Source: Lonicera japonica (lineage: Eukaryota; Streptophyta; Magnoliopsida; Dipsacales; Caprifoliaceae). From it: 64,000 nt of DNA. The position numbers and the translations under genes were made by a program. The notes under the pieces were generated by a model. The model did no database searches. It was given only the letters and a program-made list of their open reading frames with translations, and was not told the origin of the DNA. The stretch is taken from the NCBI GenBank assembly GCA_021464415.1, contig JAKCWG010000479.1, positions 58,435 to 122,434 of the forward strand, written 5' to 3'. Positions 8,571 to 20,239 of the stretch are shown here, piece after piece. Every line of letters starts with the position of its first letter. Positions within the stretch are counted from its first letter, which is position 1.

Positions 8571-10253
8571 TGTAGGTCGGAAAATACCCTAGAGGGGGGG
8601 TGAATAGGGTTTTTAAAACTTAATGCGGAATTTAAAAACTTTTCGAAAATGTTTAAGTAAAACAATTTACTAAACAAGTTTATCAAGGAATGTAAGCAAA
8701 TAAACAATAAAGCACAAGAGCAAATAATTAAGCAATCTCAAACAATCTAAACAATTAATAATAAAGAGATTGAGTTAGAAAGATAGAACCGATCAAAGTC
8801 GAAGATTTTTTGTCCACACGGTTCGGCTTGTTCCCCCTACTCCGCGCTCGGTTAGTTCCCCGAGAACTTCCACTAAAACCGATCTCCTTCCGGGTGAAGA
8901 TCAAACCTTTACAAGTGTAATTCTTCTCACTACACTCTTTACAAATATTGCTTGACCACAATATTCCCACAAGAATCCCTCTTGCTAACTATGAGATTTA
9001 CCTCTCACAATTTCACTCAACAAGAATTTACCTTCTTGTCTATCTTATGAGATTTACCTCTCATAAATTGTCTAATACAATTGTTTGGTGACTCACACCA
9101 ATTAACAACTCTATCTAAGTGTGTATAAGATACAATATGAAGCTCACACTAGAGTTTGCTTAATTGATCAAATAGATAGCTCAAATGATGAATATGAATG
9201 ATCAATAAAATAGCTTGACTTTGGATAGATGAAAAATATATTTGTAGAAGTGTTCAAGCTTATAAAAATGTGTCTAGGAGGTTCAATATATATTCCCAAA
9301 ATAGATATAGCCGTTTGTATTGGATTAATTAATTAATGGATCAAAATTGCACATTTGTCAAAGTTCCAACAGCTAGTTTTGACAAAAAAATTCAAATTTG
9401 TTTTGTTAATTTCTCCCAATTTGACCGTTGGATCATACTCAAATTTTAGTCAAAATTGCCAAGAGATGTTGTCTAACTACTGTAAAAATTTCAAAATGAT
9501 CGGAGTTCGGGAAGGCCTTCATTTTACCGTTAGATCAAAACTGGGCAAAAACTGAGCGAATTTTAAACGAAAAATAAAAATATTTTTCCAATTTAATAAT
9601 TTAGTTCCAAATAAAATTCTAATGATTTATGAACCTCAAATATATGTTTCTAAGATACCCATTTTTATTATATCTTAAAATATGATCATTTAAAATTAAT
9701 ATGAATTTATTTTGAAACTCGATTTTTGTAAAATGATGTTTTTCAAACAAATTCAATTTCAAGCTAGTTTAAATCAATCTTTAAAATATGCAAGAATATG
9801 TTTGAGCTATATAATCAATCAATTAAGAAACTTTACATTAATCCTAAGCAAACACTCAATTACCGAATAGATGAGTCTTCGAATGCTTCGATTTGTTTCT
9901 TCAAATTGATTCTTCACTTGAAGCTTTTCCCTTGAAGCTTTTGAATATGATTCTTGATCTTTGTGCTTCATGGATTTGCATTGCTAGCTTGCGGGTGATG
10001 AGATTGATCTTCTTGTCTTGTCCAACGCTTGTAGAAGAATGATCTGAATTCGGGTAGATCGGTTTTAGTCGAATGCTTCGTTGACTTGATCGGATATTGA
10101 TTGAATGATCCTTGTCAAACTTCCTTTGAGCAATCATGCTATTCTTGATTTTCCAAATAAGAAATCTATAATCTTATATCAAGAACATGTTAAATTACAC
10201 ATGATTAATTTATTGTTATTATCAAAATAAGATTAAGACCTTCAAGGTCAACA
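8571..10253 (-). repeat. 5' LTR of the 2829-10253 element
   Basis: This is the upstream LTR in element orientation and should drive minus-strand transcription of gag. It is identical by eye to 2829-4511 apart from one base. A TATATAT box on the minus strand near 9290 lies after the CCGTTTG/GCCGTT region. Confidence 0.92.
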
Positions 10254-10288
10254 CTCTCTTCTTGGGGGAGCCAAGAAGAAGACTGTTG
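10254..10288 (+). pseudogene. RLP copy A resumes after the insertion
   Basis: The sequence starts with the second CTCTC target-site copy and matches the RLP at about 14934-14965, including the SSWGSQEED codons. Similarity ends abruptly near 10288. Copy A therefore lost everything downstream of the LRR N-terminal domain independently of the retrotransposon. Confidence 0.85.
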
Positions 10289-12240
10289 TAGTGTTATAGA
10301 GTATGTGAACATTATCTCGGTGTTATAGGACTGAGTATGTGAATATTATCTCGGTCGTATATGGCCAGGCCAATGTTGTAGTGTTTTAGTATATGTAATT
10401 AGTGCCGCCCTTAATTTAGGGTAAAATCGGGTCAAAATGAGTTGGGTCGAATCAAACCCGATTTGACTAAAAATTTATGATGCACTATTCGTATTTTGGG
10501 CATAACTTTTCACTCAAAACTCCGATTTGAATCATCTTTATATCAACATAAAGAGGACTCGAAGATATACAACTTTTCTTCCTTTCTCCAAATTTTGAAT
10601 GGAATAATACTAGAAATTCATCGAAAATAACAGTGTGCCAAAATATTGCAAATTTTGTTATTAGTATATTGGTTAATTGGCTTACTTTGCACTCACTCAG
10701 TTTTGACCCTTAACAAGCTAGAATTTGGTTTTTCAAAACACAAAAGTTGTAGCCAGTAAAGAAATCTATTCAAAAGTTCAAATGGAAACTCATGTGGAGA
10801 TTAGATGAGAAAGTTATAGCCTTCCAAAGTTGGCCAAAAACTCATTTCGCTAAATACTCAATTCTCACCGTTAAACCACCAAATTCAACTACGGCTTTAC
10901 AAAATGCATTCCAACTATATACGTGTATGTAATTATGCTGTTGAGACATGCTATAAGTGTTCATGCCATAAAAGTCGACCCTAATCCTAATTTACTACCC
11001 GAACCGAGAATTGTGAAAAATTAGACTAATTCGGTGGTATTAACAAGCGAACCAAAAATATTGCGTTGCAGAGATTAACTCTTAAATTTTTTATCTTTTT
11101 TTATTGAATTTTGTTTTCCAAAATATAAAGATGATTTTAGGACATCTACTAATTATAAAAATGAGTATGAGATGGAGAGCATCTCACCACATACCTCAAC
11201 TTATTTTCCAACTTCTCCCACAAATTATTATTTTTTCAATTATTTTCCATGTTGCTATCAAACAAGGCCATATATATTTGATTATAAGCTAAATTCATCG
11301 CTCAAAATAGCTCGATCAAAAACCCTTATATACCTACAAAATATATTAGTATGGGATTTAATCTACGGGAGTTGTTTAGGAATCAATCAAAATGAAATTG
11401 AGAAAATAGTATATTTAGAATTAAAACCATTGTTTTTTGTTTGAGAAATGCTTGCTTTTCTTAAGAATAATTTAATACCCATAAAAATGAAATGAAAGTG
11501 GAGAAAGTAGTTTTGGAGAAATAATGTGTAGAGATTTCAAGGATTAAGAATCCACTACCAAATTATCAACGAATATAGAAAGATATATTATTGCATGTAC
11601 ATACCTAAAATAAATTATATACTAGTTTGATCAAATAGAATCACCTATGCTATGTAGAGTGAACGCAAAAGCTAATCAAATTGTATTTGACAATTTATTT
11701 GTTTATAAGAGATTTTTCCTTTCAAGATCTATATTTTCTTCTTTTAGAAATAATAATAATATGAGGTCGTTACCCATTCACATTAACACTCAAGAATTGT
11801 AAGATAAATTTGAAAAATAAAATGAACTCAAGAAAATCTTATGATATGTAGCTCATCTATTAAGTCACATATAAAAACTAAAGATGGATTACCTATGGTA
11901 TGTAGAGTAATCCAATGATCTTATTTAAGAAAATTCACAAATGAATATATTTATGCAATATTATAAAATTCTAAATCACAAATAAAAATGGGGCTTCATC
12001 TCTCCCCTTGAAAGGGAGATTAGCCTTCCATAAAAATAGAAGAACAAAACATATAATAAAATGGCTTCTTAAATATCTCCAAATATGTGAGTAAAGAGAT
12101 ACAAGAATTTCTCTCAACACTCTACAAATTTTATCTCCTTCAACAAATGAAAAAATAATACAAAAAGATGAAAAATATGAAGCAAATCAAATATTTATTC
12201 TCCAAATATTATTTTTTTCTCTCTACCCCAAGCTCTTGGC
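10289..12240. other. Intergenic, no gene seen
   Basis: A short tandem repeat with the unit GTATGTGAAYATTATCTCGG occurs twice at about 10300-10353. From about 11100 to 11250 the sequence resembles 1283-1400 and 13085-13200, giving a third partial copy of that duplicated block. The rest is AT-rich without a supportable ORF, RNA gene or element terminus. Confidence 0.5.
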
Positions 12241-14438
12241 CAAAATGGATGAATTTATGTGAGAAAAAATGGAAAAGAAATGTAATGATAAAATAGACAA
12301 TAGGGTGAGGGGGTGGAGTGTGACGAAAAATGGTGGAAAATTGGGGTGGAGTGTTGTCTTGTGAGATAGTGTAATATATGAGAGTGGGCCCCACACTCTT
12401 TTGAATTTTTCTTTTGTTGTTGATTTTTTTGCTGCGATTTCGGATTTTGAGATGGTCGAATTTGAAAAATGCTAAATTGAAAAGTTTTAGGTCTTGAAAT
12501 TCTTTTTTATTTAGGCTCAAGAAATGTATGATTCGGCTCCTTGAGCAGAAATTTATGCTTAAAATTTTTTTAATTATATTTTAAATGTCCTGTTTCACAA
12601 ATTTAATAAAATTAAACATTTAATTGCATTAATTAAAATTAGGATACGCAAAACAACTAAATGTAGATGTCAAGAAATCAATGTCTTTTCAAGGAATTTT
12701 TCCTATGAGTCTTTCGATTAGTCTTTCGTGATTAACGTGAAGTGGGGACAATATCAAGAAATCAAGGTTTTTTCAAGGAACTTTTGGTTACTAAAATTGA
12801 CGAATGCAAAGTCTCTTCAATGTTGATGTAACATTTACATTTAAAATTTTGTCTTTGCACCAAATATCTAGTACATAGAAATGGTAAAGGTCCCTAATAC
12901 ATAAATTTATAGGCTCTGTTTAATATAAATGTATAAAATGGCAAGAAAAATAATTAATTTTTATAAAGAGTTAGAAAATAATTTGAGTCATGTGATGAGA
13001 TTAACTTTTAATTTTTTGCCTTTTTCCATGGAAAAAAATTATTTTAAGGTGAGGAAGAAATCTTTTTTCACAAAAAAATAAAGAAGAATGTAGGACATCT
13101 GGTTATAAACGTGAGAATGAGATGGAGGGTATATCATCACATTTCTCAAATTATTTTCCATCCTCTCGCACAAATTATTTTTTTCTATCATTTTTCATGT
13201 TGCTATAGCCATAAACATTGAAAGAAAAAAAAATGCAGAAATCTAATTTTTTTTCCGATTCAAAGGAATTATCTCATCGGCTGATTTTCTATTTCCAATA
13301 TTTTCCGCAAAAAAATTCTAAATAAATCAATAAATATAATTTACAAGTTAAGACATAATTAACACAACAATTTAATGTTATTATGTAATCCACTGATTTT
13401 ATCTGCTAAACGTGGTGGTAGTGGCCATAAATGTATAACTTGCACATAATTTTCCATTATATGCAAAATCACATGAATGGGTGTTTCAATTAGTCTTCGC
13501 TAATAAAAATAAATAAAATTAAAGTGTCACAACTTTTAATGCAAAAATTTGAATTTTTATAAAATTTACTAATCAATATCTACAACCATTGTGAACATAA
13601 AATTATATAAAAAATTTCAAGACCAAGTATAGTCATTCATTCAATCTTCGGATGTTTTGTGGTGTAAATTTTTTATAAGTTTTTGTAAAATGAATTTATG
13701 TAAATATATATTTTAGGCATTTGTTTTTGCATTTCATATGGAAATTATTAATTGTTAACTTATAGTTAGTTTTCAATTTTATTTACAACCTATAAAGTGA
13801 TATTGGTTTTTAACTAGCAATTTTTTTTTTTACCGTGGCGTCAAGCACAAGTAATATCTATTTAGGAATATATTATAACTACTAGTGATCACTCATGCCA
13901 AAAGCACTACGAGTCTAATTCAAACATATATAAACATATTTTATTTTATGAAAAAATTAGGATCGGGCCCTGAATACACTCCTTTGCCTTTTTTTAAGTC
14001 ATGCGGTGCTTATAAATATTATATGTTTGATGCTGGTCTTTGGAGATACAAATTTTTTTTTATCTCTAGTATTTCCTCACCGATAATATGTGCGCCAAGA
14101 AAATCAATGGCGGATCCATAATTTTAAATTCATTAATGCTCAATTTTTAATCATCAAAGACTTTGCCATTTAATGTGGTGCAGGGACGGCTCGTGGATTT
14201 AAAAAAAAAATAACAAAAAAAACTTTTACCACCTAACGGTGATCTTGACCTATTAATTACTAAACAAATCAAAAAAATTTAATCTGTAAGTTAATTAATT
14301 AAAACATAATTAACATAACAATTAATGTGAAGTGGGGACCATATTATGAAAGAACGGTCGGAACTCATTGCTATAAAAAGGGCCCTTAAATAACTCAAAG
14401 CATCATGAGAAAAAACAAAATCGTTTGCTTTCATAATT
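12241..14438. repeat. Segmental duplication copy B, RLP upstream region
   Basis: This is colinear with 1-2638 (see copy A). It is noncoding and AT-rich. It ends in the promoter and 5' end of an abortive RLP start at 14439, followed by the full RLP. Confidence 0.8.
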
Positions 14439-14480
14439 ATGGTTTCCAGAATAATAACAAAATCAATGTTCTTTGAAAAC
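14372..14480 (+). pseudogene. Abortive second RLP promoter and start
   Basis: A TATA box (TATAAAAAG at 14372) and an ATG at 14439 begin the same signal-peptide sequence as the RLP (MVSRIITKSMFFEN). After about 14 codons the sequence breaks off at 14480 into the start of another promoter copy. It looks like the left half of a tandem duplication of about 290 bp covering promoter plus first codons, whose right half is 14500-14780. Confidence 0.75.
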
Positions 14481-14639
14481 CAAATCAAAAAAGAAAAAAA
14501 AAAAAACTTTTTCCACGGACGTGACCTTGACCTGTTAATTTCTGAACAAATCAATAAATTTAATCTACAAATTAATTAATTAAGACAAAATTAACATACG
14601 TGGGGACCATATTAAGAAAGAATGGTAAGAACTTTTGGC

Positions 14640-14648
14640 TATAAAAAG
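14640..14648 (+). promoter_or_regulatory. TATA box of the RLP gene
   Basis: GCTATAAAAAGGG lies 94 bp upstream of ATG 14734, a normal plant spacing. The surrounding AATTAATTAAGACA...GTGGGGACCATAT block is shared with the promoters at 2573 and 14372. Confidence 0.6.
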
Positions 14649-14733
14649 GGAATATTGCACGGTCATTAAGTAACTCAAAACATCAACAACAACAAAAAAA
14701 AAAAATATCGTTTGCTTTTTTGCTTTGATAATT

Positions 14734-17700
14734 ATGGTTTCCAAACTAATAACAAAATCAATGTTGTTTGAAAACCTACCTTTGTTCGTAGCCTTCACTT
14801 GTTTACTTTTCAGTTCACGAGGAGCCGGAGATAATACAACTCTGAACTTGATCAGGTGCAAGGACAATGAGAGACAAGCCCTCCTTGATTTTAAAAAAGA
14901 AATTGTGGATAATGATGGACTTCTTCTCTCTTCTTGGGGGAGCCAAGAAGAAGACTGCTGCAAATGGAGAGGAATCCGCTGTAGCAATACTACTGGTCAT
15001 GTAATCCTTCTCGATCTTCATGGTTGGTATGATAGAGCCACTGGTAATTCATTTTATCTCAGTGGAAAGGTTAGTCCCTCTTTACTTGAATTGAATCAGT
15101 TGAAGTATTTGGACCTCAGTTCCAATTCTTTCTACCCGAGCCCAATCCCAGAATTCATTGGTTCCCTCAGCAAATTACAACACTTGAATCTGTCATACAG
15201 TTTTTTCAGTGGTAGAGTTCCTCATCAGCTTGGGAACCTTACTAACTTGAAGTATTTGGACCTCACTTACAATGATTTCCGGTCGATCCCAATCCCAGAA
15301 TTCATTGGTTCCCTCAGCAAATTACAACACTTGAATCTGTCATTCAGTTTTTTCAGTGGTAGAGTTCCTCATCAGCTTGGGAACCTTACTAACTTGCTCT
15401 CTCTTAACTTGGGGTTTAATGGAGGCTACCTGACAATCGAAAACCTAGAGTGGCTTTCTGATCTTCATTTGTTACGACACCTTGATCTCAGTTATATTGA
15501 CCTTCAGAAGGTCGACTTGCTCCAATCCATTGATAGGCTCTCTTTCTTATCAAGTTTGCACCTTCGTGGTTGTAACCTCCCTGGAATCATTTCTCCCTCA
15601 CTTCACTTAACAAACTTTTCTTCTATTCCTCTTTCTGTAATTGACCTTTCTGTTAACCATTTCACTAATTCTTCGAGTTACAATTGGTTATTCAATTTCA
15701 GTAGTAGCCTTGTTGATGTTGGCATGTCAAATAATCCTTTAGGAGGTTCTATTCCTGATGCTTTTGGGAATATGATGTCCCTCGAAAGTCTCAGTCTTAT
15801 TGTATGTGCCCTTGAAGGTGAGATTCCAAAATCTTTTAAAAACTTAAGTCGTATCCGGTCATTGTACCTAGCTGTGAACAATTTAACTGGACAACTTCCA
15901 GAGCTTTTCCAAACGTTGTTCGCATCAAAGAATTCGTTGGAGATTTTGATATTAAGTCTGAACAAATTCAGTGGCTCATTATCTGATTTTACAAGCTTTT
16001 CATCTTTGAGGCAATTGCGGGTTGTTAGTAATAAATTGAATGGGCCTTTCCCAAAATGTTTTGGTCAAAGTTCTCCTCTTGAATATCTCGACTTGTCCGA
16101 GAATGAATTGAATGGGTCATTGCCTGACCTAACATCGTTTCCTCTGTTGAGATATCTGTATCTTAGCAAAAATAGCCTTAAAGTGGGACCCGAAAGCATC
16201 AGGAAACTTTCCAAATTGAAGACATTAGACTTGTCTTTTAACTTGTTGACTTTGGAGTTCAGCTCTGATTGGACTCCTCATTTTTAGTTGGATAATATTG
16301 CACTTTCAAACTGCAAGTTGGGACCTCATTTCCCAAAATGGATTCGATCTCAAAGTAATATTTCTGTACTTGATATGTCTAGTGCTGAAATTTCGAATAC
16401 AGTTCCAAATTGGTTTTGGGATTTCTCACCTAAATTAAGGTACCTAAATATCTCATACAACCAGATCCAGGGCATGCTACCTGATTTATCACATAAGTTT
16501 ATTAAACTTGATCGAATAGATTTGAGTTCTAATCGTTTTAAGGGTCTCATACCTTTACTTCTTCATAATATGTCATCACTGACTCTCTCTAACAATATGT
16601 TCTCTGGATCAATTACTTCATTGTGCACAGTTGTGACCGAGTTTTTAAGTTTTCTTGACCTCTCAGACAACCTTTTCTCAGGAGAGGTTCCAGACTGTTG
16701 GATTAACGGGAATAACTTGGTAATTCTTGATTTAGCAAACAATGATTTCTCTTGGAAAATTCCAGCCTCTTTTAGCTTTCTACATCATCTTAAATTGTTG
16801 AACTTACGTAACAATAGTTTAATTGGGGAACTCCCTTCATCTTTGAAGAACTGCTCATCTCTGAGTGTCATTGATGTGAGTGAAAATAAGTTATCAGGAA
16901 AACTACCGGCTTGGATAGGGACAGACCTAACACTTTTAGCTGTCCTTAGTTTCCGAAGGAATGATTTCCACGGAAGCATACCCCCTAGCATGTGTCTTCT
17001 TAATCTTACTCAAGTCTTGGACCTTTCTCAGAACAAAATATCAGGAAACATTCCACAATGCTTCAAGAAATTTTATTCTTTGATTCAAACAAAAAGTTCG
17101 AGTACGATCATTTCTATTGGATTTTCAAACGACATTGATTATTTTGTTGGTAACCAAATTTATCTCCAAGCTGGAAAGTATGTGCCGAGTGTATTGGTTC
17201 AATGGAAAGGAAAGGTTTCTAAATACGGAACTACTCTGGGACTACTAAAATGCATTGATCTTTCTAGTAATAAATTAGTGGGACAAATTCCCCAAGAACT
17301 TGCAAGTCTTGTGGGATTACGTTCCCTGAACCTTTCAAGAAACAATTTGAGTGGACATTTCATTCAAAATATTAGTCAAATGAAAGAGCTCAAAATTCTT
17401 GATTTGTCAAGAAACATTCTTTCTGGTGCGATTCCTATCGGTCTTGGAAGATTGAATTCTCTTAGTGTCTTGGACTTGTCAAGTAACAAGTTTTCGGGTA
17501 AAATTCCACGAAGCACTTAACTCGACACCTTTAATGCCTCTGTTTATGTTGGAAATGACAAACTTTGTGGGCTTCCGCTGCCTCTGTGCCCAGAAGATGG
17601 ATCAACTTCGTTTCCCCCACCTAATGATCATGCCAAAGCTGAGGATACATTTGTAACAACAGGGTTCTATGTGAGTGTAGTTCTTGGTTTTACTATAGGA

Positions 17701-17841
17701 TTTTGGGGATTCATTGGTCCATTACTGCTCCGAAGCTCATGGAAATTTGCATATTTCAAGATGTTGAACCAAATACAAGATTGGATCTATGTGACAATAG
17801 CTGTAAATACAGCGAGAGTGCAGAGGAAGTTTAGGGGATAA
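14734..17841 (+). pseudogene. LRR receptor-like protein (EIX2-type RLP), two in-frame stops
   Basis: One frame spans 1036 codons including the terminal TAA, the usual RLP length, but it is cut by TAG at codon 518 (16285-16287) and TAA at codon 929 (17518-17520). In order it shows a signal peptide (1-30), an LRR N-terminal domain with the CCKWRGIRC cysteine pair (about 39-85), many plant-type LRRs (LxxLxLxxNxLxGxIP) and an island domain (QAGKYVPSVLVQWKGK). A second LRR block follows, and then a C-terminal cysteine cap (LCGLPLPLC). The last parts are a transmembrane helix with GxxxG (VLGFTIGFWGFIG) and a short basic tail without kinase. Such proteins sit in the plasma membrane and sense extracellular elicitors through SOBIR1/BAK1-type partners. 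I chose ATG 14734 because the upstream TTG extension is implausible. Both stops fall at positions where relatives have Gln, consistent with C-to-T changes. Confidence 0.92.
15142..15397 (+). repeat. Tandem duplication of an LRR pair within the RLP
   Basis: Positions 15142-15249 and 15289-15396 are almost identical, with a 147-bp period (49 codons, two LRRs). They encode the same PIPEFIGSLSKLQHLNLS phrase. This is unequal duplication of two LRRs in the N-terminal, probably ligand-facing, part. Confidence 0.9.
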
Positions 17842-17940
17842 TTGGTTAGTGTGTTCTTCTTATTAGTTAGTTATTTTCCTTTATGTTTTACTCATATTTT
17901 CACTTCACTTTTGCAACCAAATTGTCATGCTAATAAAGTA

Positions 17941-18119
17941 CTCCTCCATCCAATTTAAGAAAAAACTGATTTCAACATGAGCAATGGTTAGGGATAAAAC
18001 TATATTTTTACTATTATGAGATTCTTTGTCCACTGATTATGTCTCAAAATGTAAGGTTACTTCTTATTTGAGAAGTACCAAAAAAGAAAAATGTGACTCC
18101 GAATTAGAGATAGAGGGAG
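17941..18119. mobile_element. Stowaway-like (Tc1/mariner) MITE
   Basis: This 179-bp element is flanked by TA on both sides (17939-17940 and 18120-18121). Its imperfect terminal inverted repeats start CTCCTCCATCC and, read from the other end, CTCCCTCTATC, which resembles the Stowaway consensus. It sits about 100 bp downstream of the RLP stop. Confidence 0.65.
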
Positions 18120-18121
18120 TA

Positions 18122-19090
18122 TGCAAGTCTAATTGTGGCACCATTTATTCAGTCTTTTCAATTTAATTAGATCGAAATAATGCTTCTTCATCTTTGAGTT
18201 TTTCTGTTTTAGCTGTTTTTACAATAGTCCTTATACTCTTATAATTTATATATACTCTTAAAATGTGAAGCCTATGATAAGAATAACTACTGCTTTATCA
18301 TGTTTATAAAGAACATGCTCAAGCTTGAACAAATAAAATATATTCTCCATTTTCTTCTAATATTTTAATTTCTTTTTGTTAAAGGCAGGACAAATGGATT
18401 CTAAGATTCAAGCACTTGTTCTCAGGTTCTCAATGATGTAAAAGTTTTGGGCGATTATCGAAGATGCTACTCTTTTACCAATTTCTTTCTTTCTTGATGA
18501 ATGTATTTCCTCTATAGTATGGTACTGTAGAGTGGAAAATATTATATGGTTTAATTGTGTTGTGGATACTTTATAATGTATTGTGCTTGATTTTAGATTA
18601 TCATTTGTGCTCATTTGGAATAGGTAATCTATATTTTTTTTAAAATAATTTTCAGTTTCGGTTTTTATGGACTAGTATTTCACTGGGAGATAAGGTCGAT
18701 CTTAATGTGTGCCAGGGTTGCCTCGTTTGGTTTGAGTTTTGGTTCATCCTTAGAATCCTAAATTGGTAAACTCACATTGGAAGTCTCTTACAGTTCATAT
18801 TAACAGGTTGAATTATAAGTTGATGAAACTCAAACTTTCCATGTGAAATTACTATTTTGGATTCAAGGAACGAACAAAACTCAAACCTAACAAGCACTAA
18901 CATTAGAGGATTCTAAATTGACCATGCCCACAGTGGAAACAATGCAATCTTCTCTTTGAAAAGGAATATGCACTGAAGGAAGAAGCTCGGAGTGGCATAT
19001 ATAAGATTGACCATATCCCTTCAAGGAACTTTTGGTGATGGTTCAACCTCTAATGCAGCTTATTTTTTTAAAATTGGTACGTTAATTGTC
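18122..19090. other. Intergenic, no firm gene
   Basis: The stretch is AT-rich with no terminus or RNA gene seen. Around 18960-19080 a short plus-strand run (EEARSGIYKIDHIPSRNF) reads like protein but ends in a stop and could not be assigned. Confidence 0.35.
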
Positions 19091-19099
19091 TCTGGATCT

Positions 19100-19770
19100 T
19101 TCATGTTTTTTCTCCTTTGTATCACCCAGCTCTTGTGTGTATATATGTTTTTTTTATCAGTCTACTTTTACTTGTATTTACATTGGTATATTAATATTTT
19201 TATTACATCCTTTATCATAGATCCATTGGCATTTACTGTTTCTTTTTCATCATCGTTTTATTAAAGGATTTAATCCTATGTTTATTGCAATAGTTAAAAA
19301 TATACGCATTTGTCACAAACTCATTGAAAACTCAGTGAGGTGTATTTTACCTTTGTACAATTAACCTAAAGTTATGCGTTATTTATACAAAAGTGAGGCA
19401 GAATATTTGAAAGTGTTTTCGCATCAACCATTTAACCCATAAATGACCTTAATGTGAACATGGCTTTAACCCTTGAACAAAAACAACTATCTTTAAGTAA
19501 AACCCACAGCTATAATTTTCTCTTTAAAAAGGACTTCATATATTTTATTAACTTATATATGTATTGGTTCAATTCTGGTGCTAGCTTTGCTACTGCTACG
19601 GTTGTCGCTATCAATGTTAGAGTTCGTGTTGTTGCTGCTTAAGCGGTATGCGTTTCTTGTGATAAATCTTTAATCAGGATCCTAATAAATATTGTAGTTG
19701 CTGCTGCTAAATTGAAGTTGTTAATTTAGTTTAAGCTAGTTTCTGTTTGTTCACCTGACTTGCTAATGAT
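19100..19770 (+). repeat. Dispersed repeat unit, copy 1
   Basis: This is a diverged direct duplicate of about 20240-21060. Shared landmarks are CACCCAGCYCTTG, AAAACTCASTGAG, a GARGCAGAATATTTGAAA stretch and a GCTAGMTTTGCT...CTGCTGC stretch. It belongs to the family also present in inverted orientation at 41-43 kb. No coding function was recognised. Confidence 0.55.
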
Positions 19771-20239
19771 AATATCGAGTATACCACTAATAGTGGATAT
19801 CATCATATCGCAGTTCAACCAAACGGGTTCGACTAGTAGTGTAATTTTTCTTACCCTTCCGTGTATTTCAATTGAATCCATATGGTTATATATGGGATTA
19901 TATTGTATTTCATTTATTTCAAATCCCTATGAAACAAAGTCAAAAAGAAAGGAAGAATCAATAGAAAATATGTTTCCCTTGTGGGCATACTTTTAGATCT
20001 AGTTGCCCTGATTGCAACTCAATAATAAAATTTTCTCTGGTTTGATACGTGCACTTGTGATTTTAATTTCTCGTGTAGATTAGCCTAACAAATAATGAAC
20101 ATTTCATCGAACAGTTTCTAAACCTTAACGGGAACATGATTATTTCTAGGATGTGATATTTATTACTCTTATTTCATCGTGCAGCGTTGTGTATATTCTA
20201 AAAGATATAAATTTATTACTCTTATTCACTATGTTAATT

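Larger units (their letters stand above)
2829..10253 (-). mobile_element. Young non-autonomous Copia-type LTR element carrying an antisense LBD gene
   Basis: This 7425-bp element has two 1683-bp LTRs (2829-4511 and 8571-10253) and a CTCTC target-site duplication. A primer-binding site ATTGGTATCAGA lies on the minus strand next to 8571, and a purine tract lies next to 4511, so the element reads on the minus strand. In that order it holds gag (zinc knuckle), a coiled-coil/CCHC-like stretch, the protease active site and the start of the GAG-pre-integrase domain. The integrase core, reverse transcriptase and RNase H are missing. In their place sits an intact plus-strand LOB-domain ORF. The only LTR difference I saw is G/T near 3551/9293, so insertion was recent and presumably used proteins supplied in trans. 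Confidence 0.9.

Noticed and set aside
2829..10253. LTR element read on the plus strand
   Set aside because: The primer site, gag and purine tract all point to the minus strand; only the LBD ORF is on plus.
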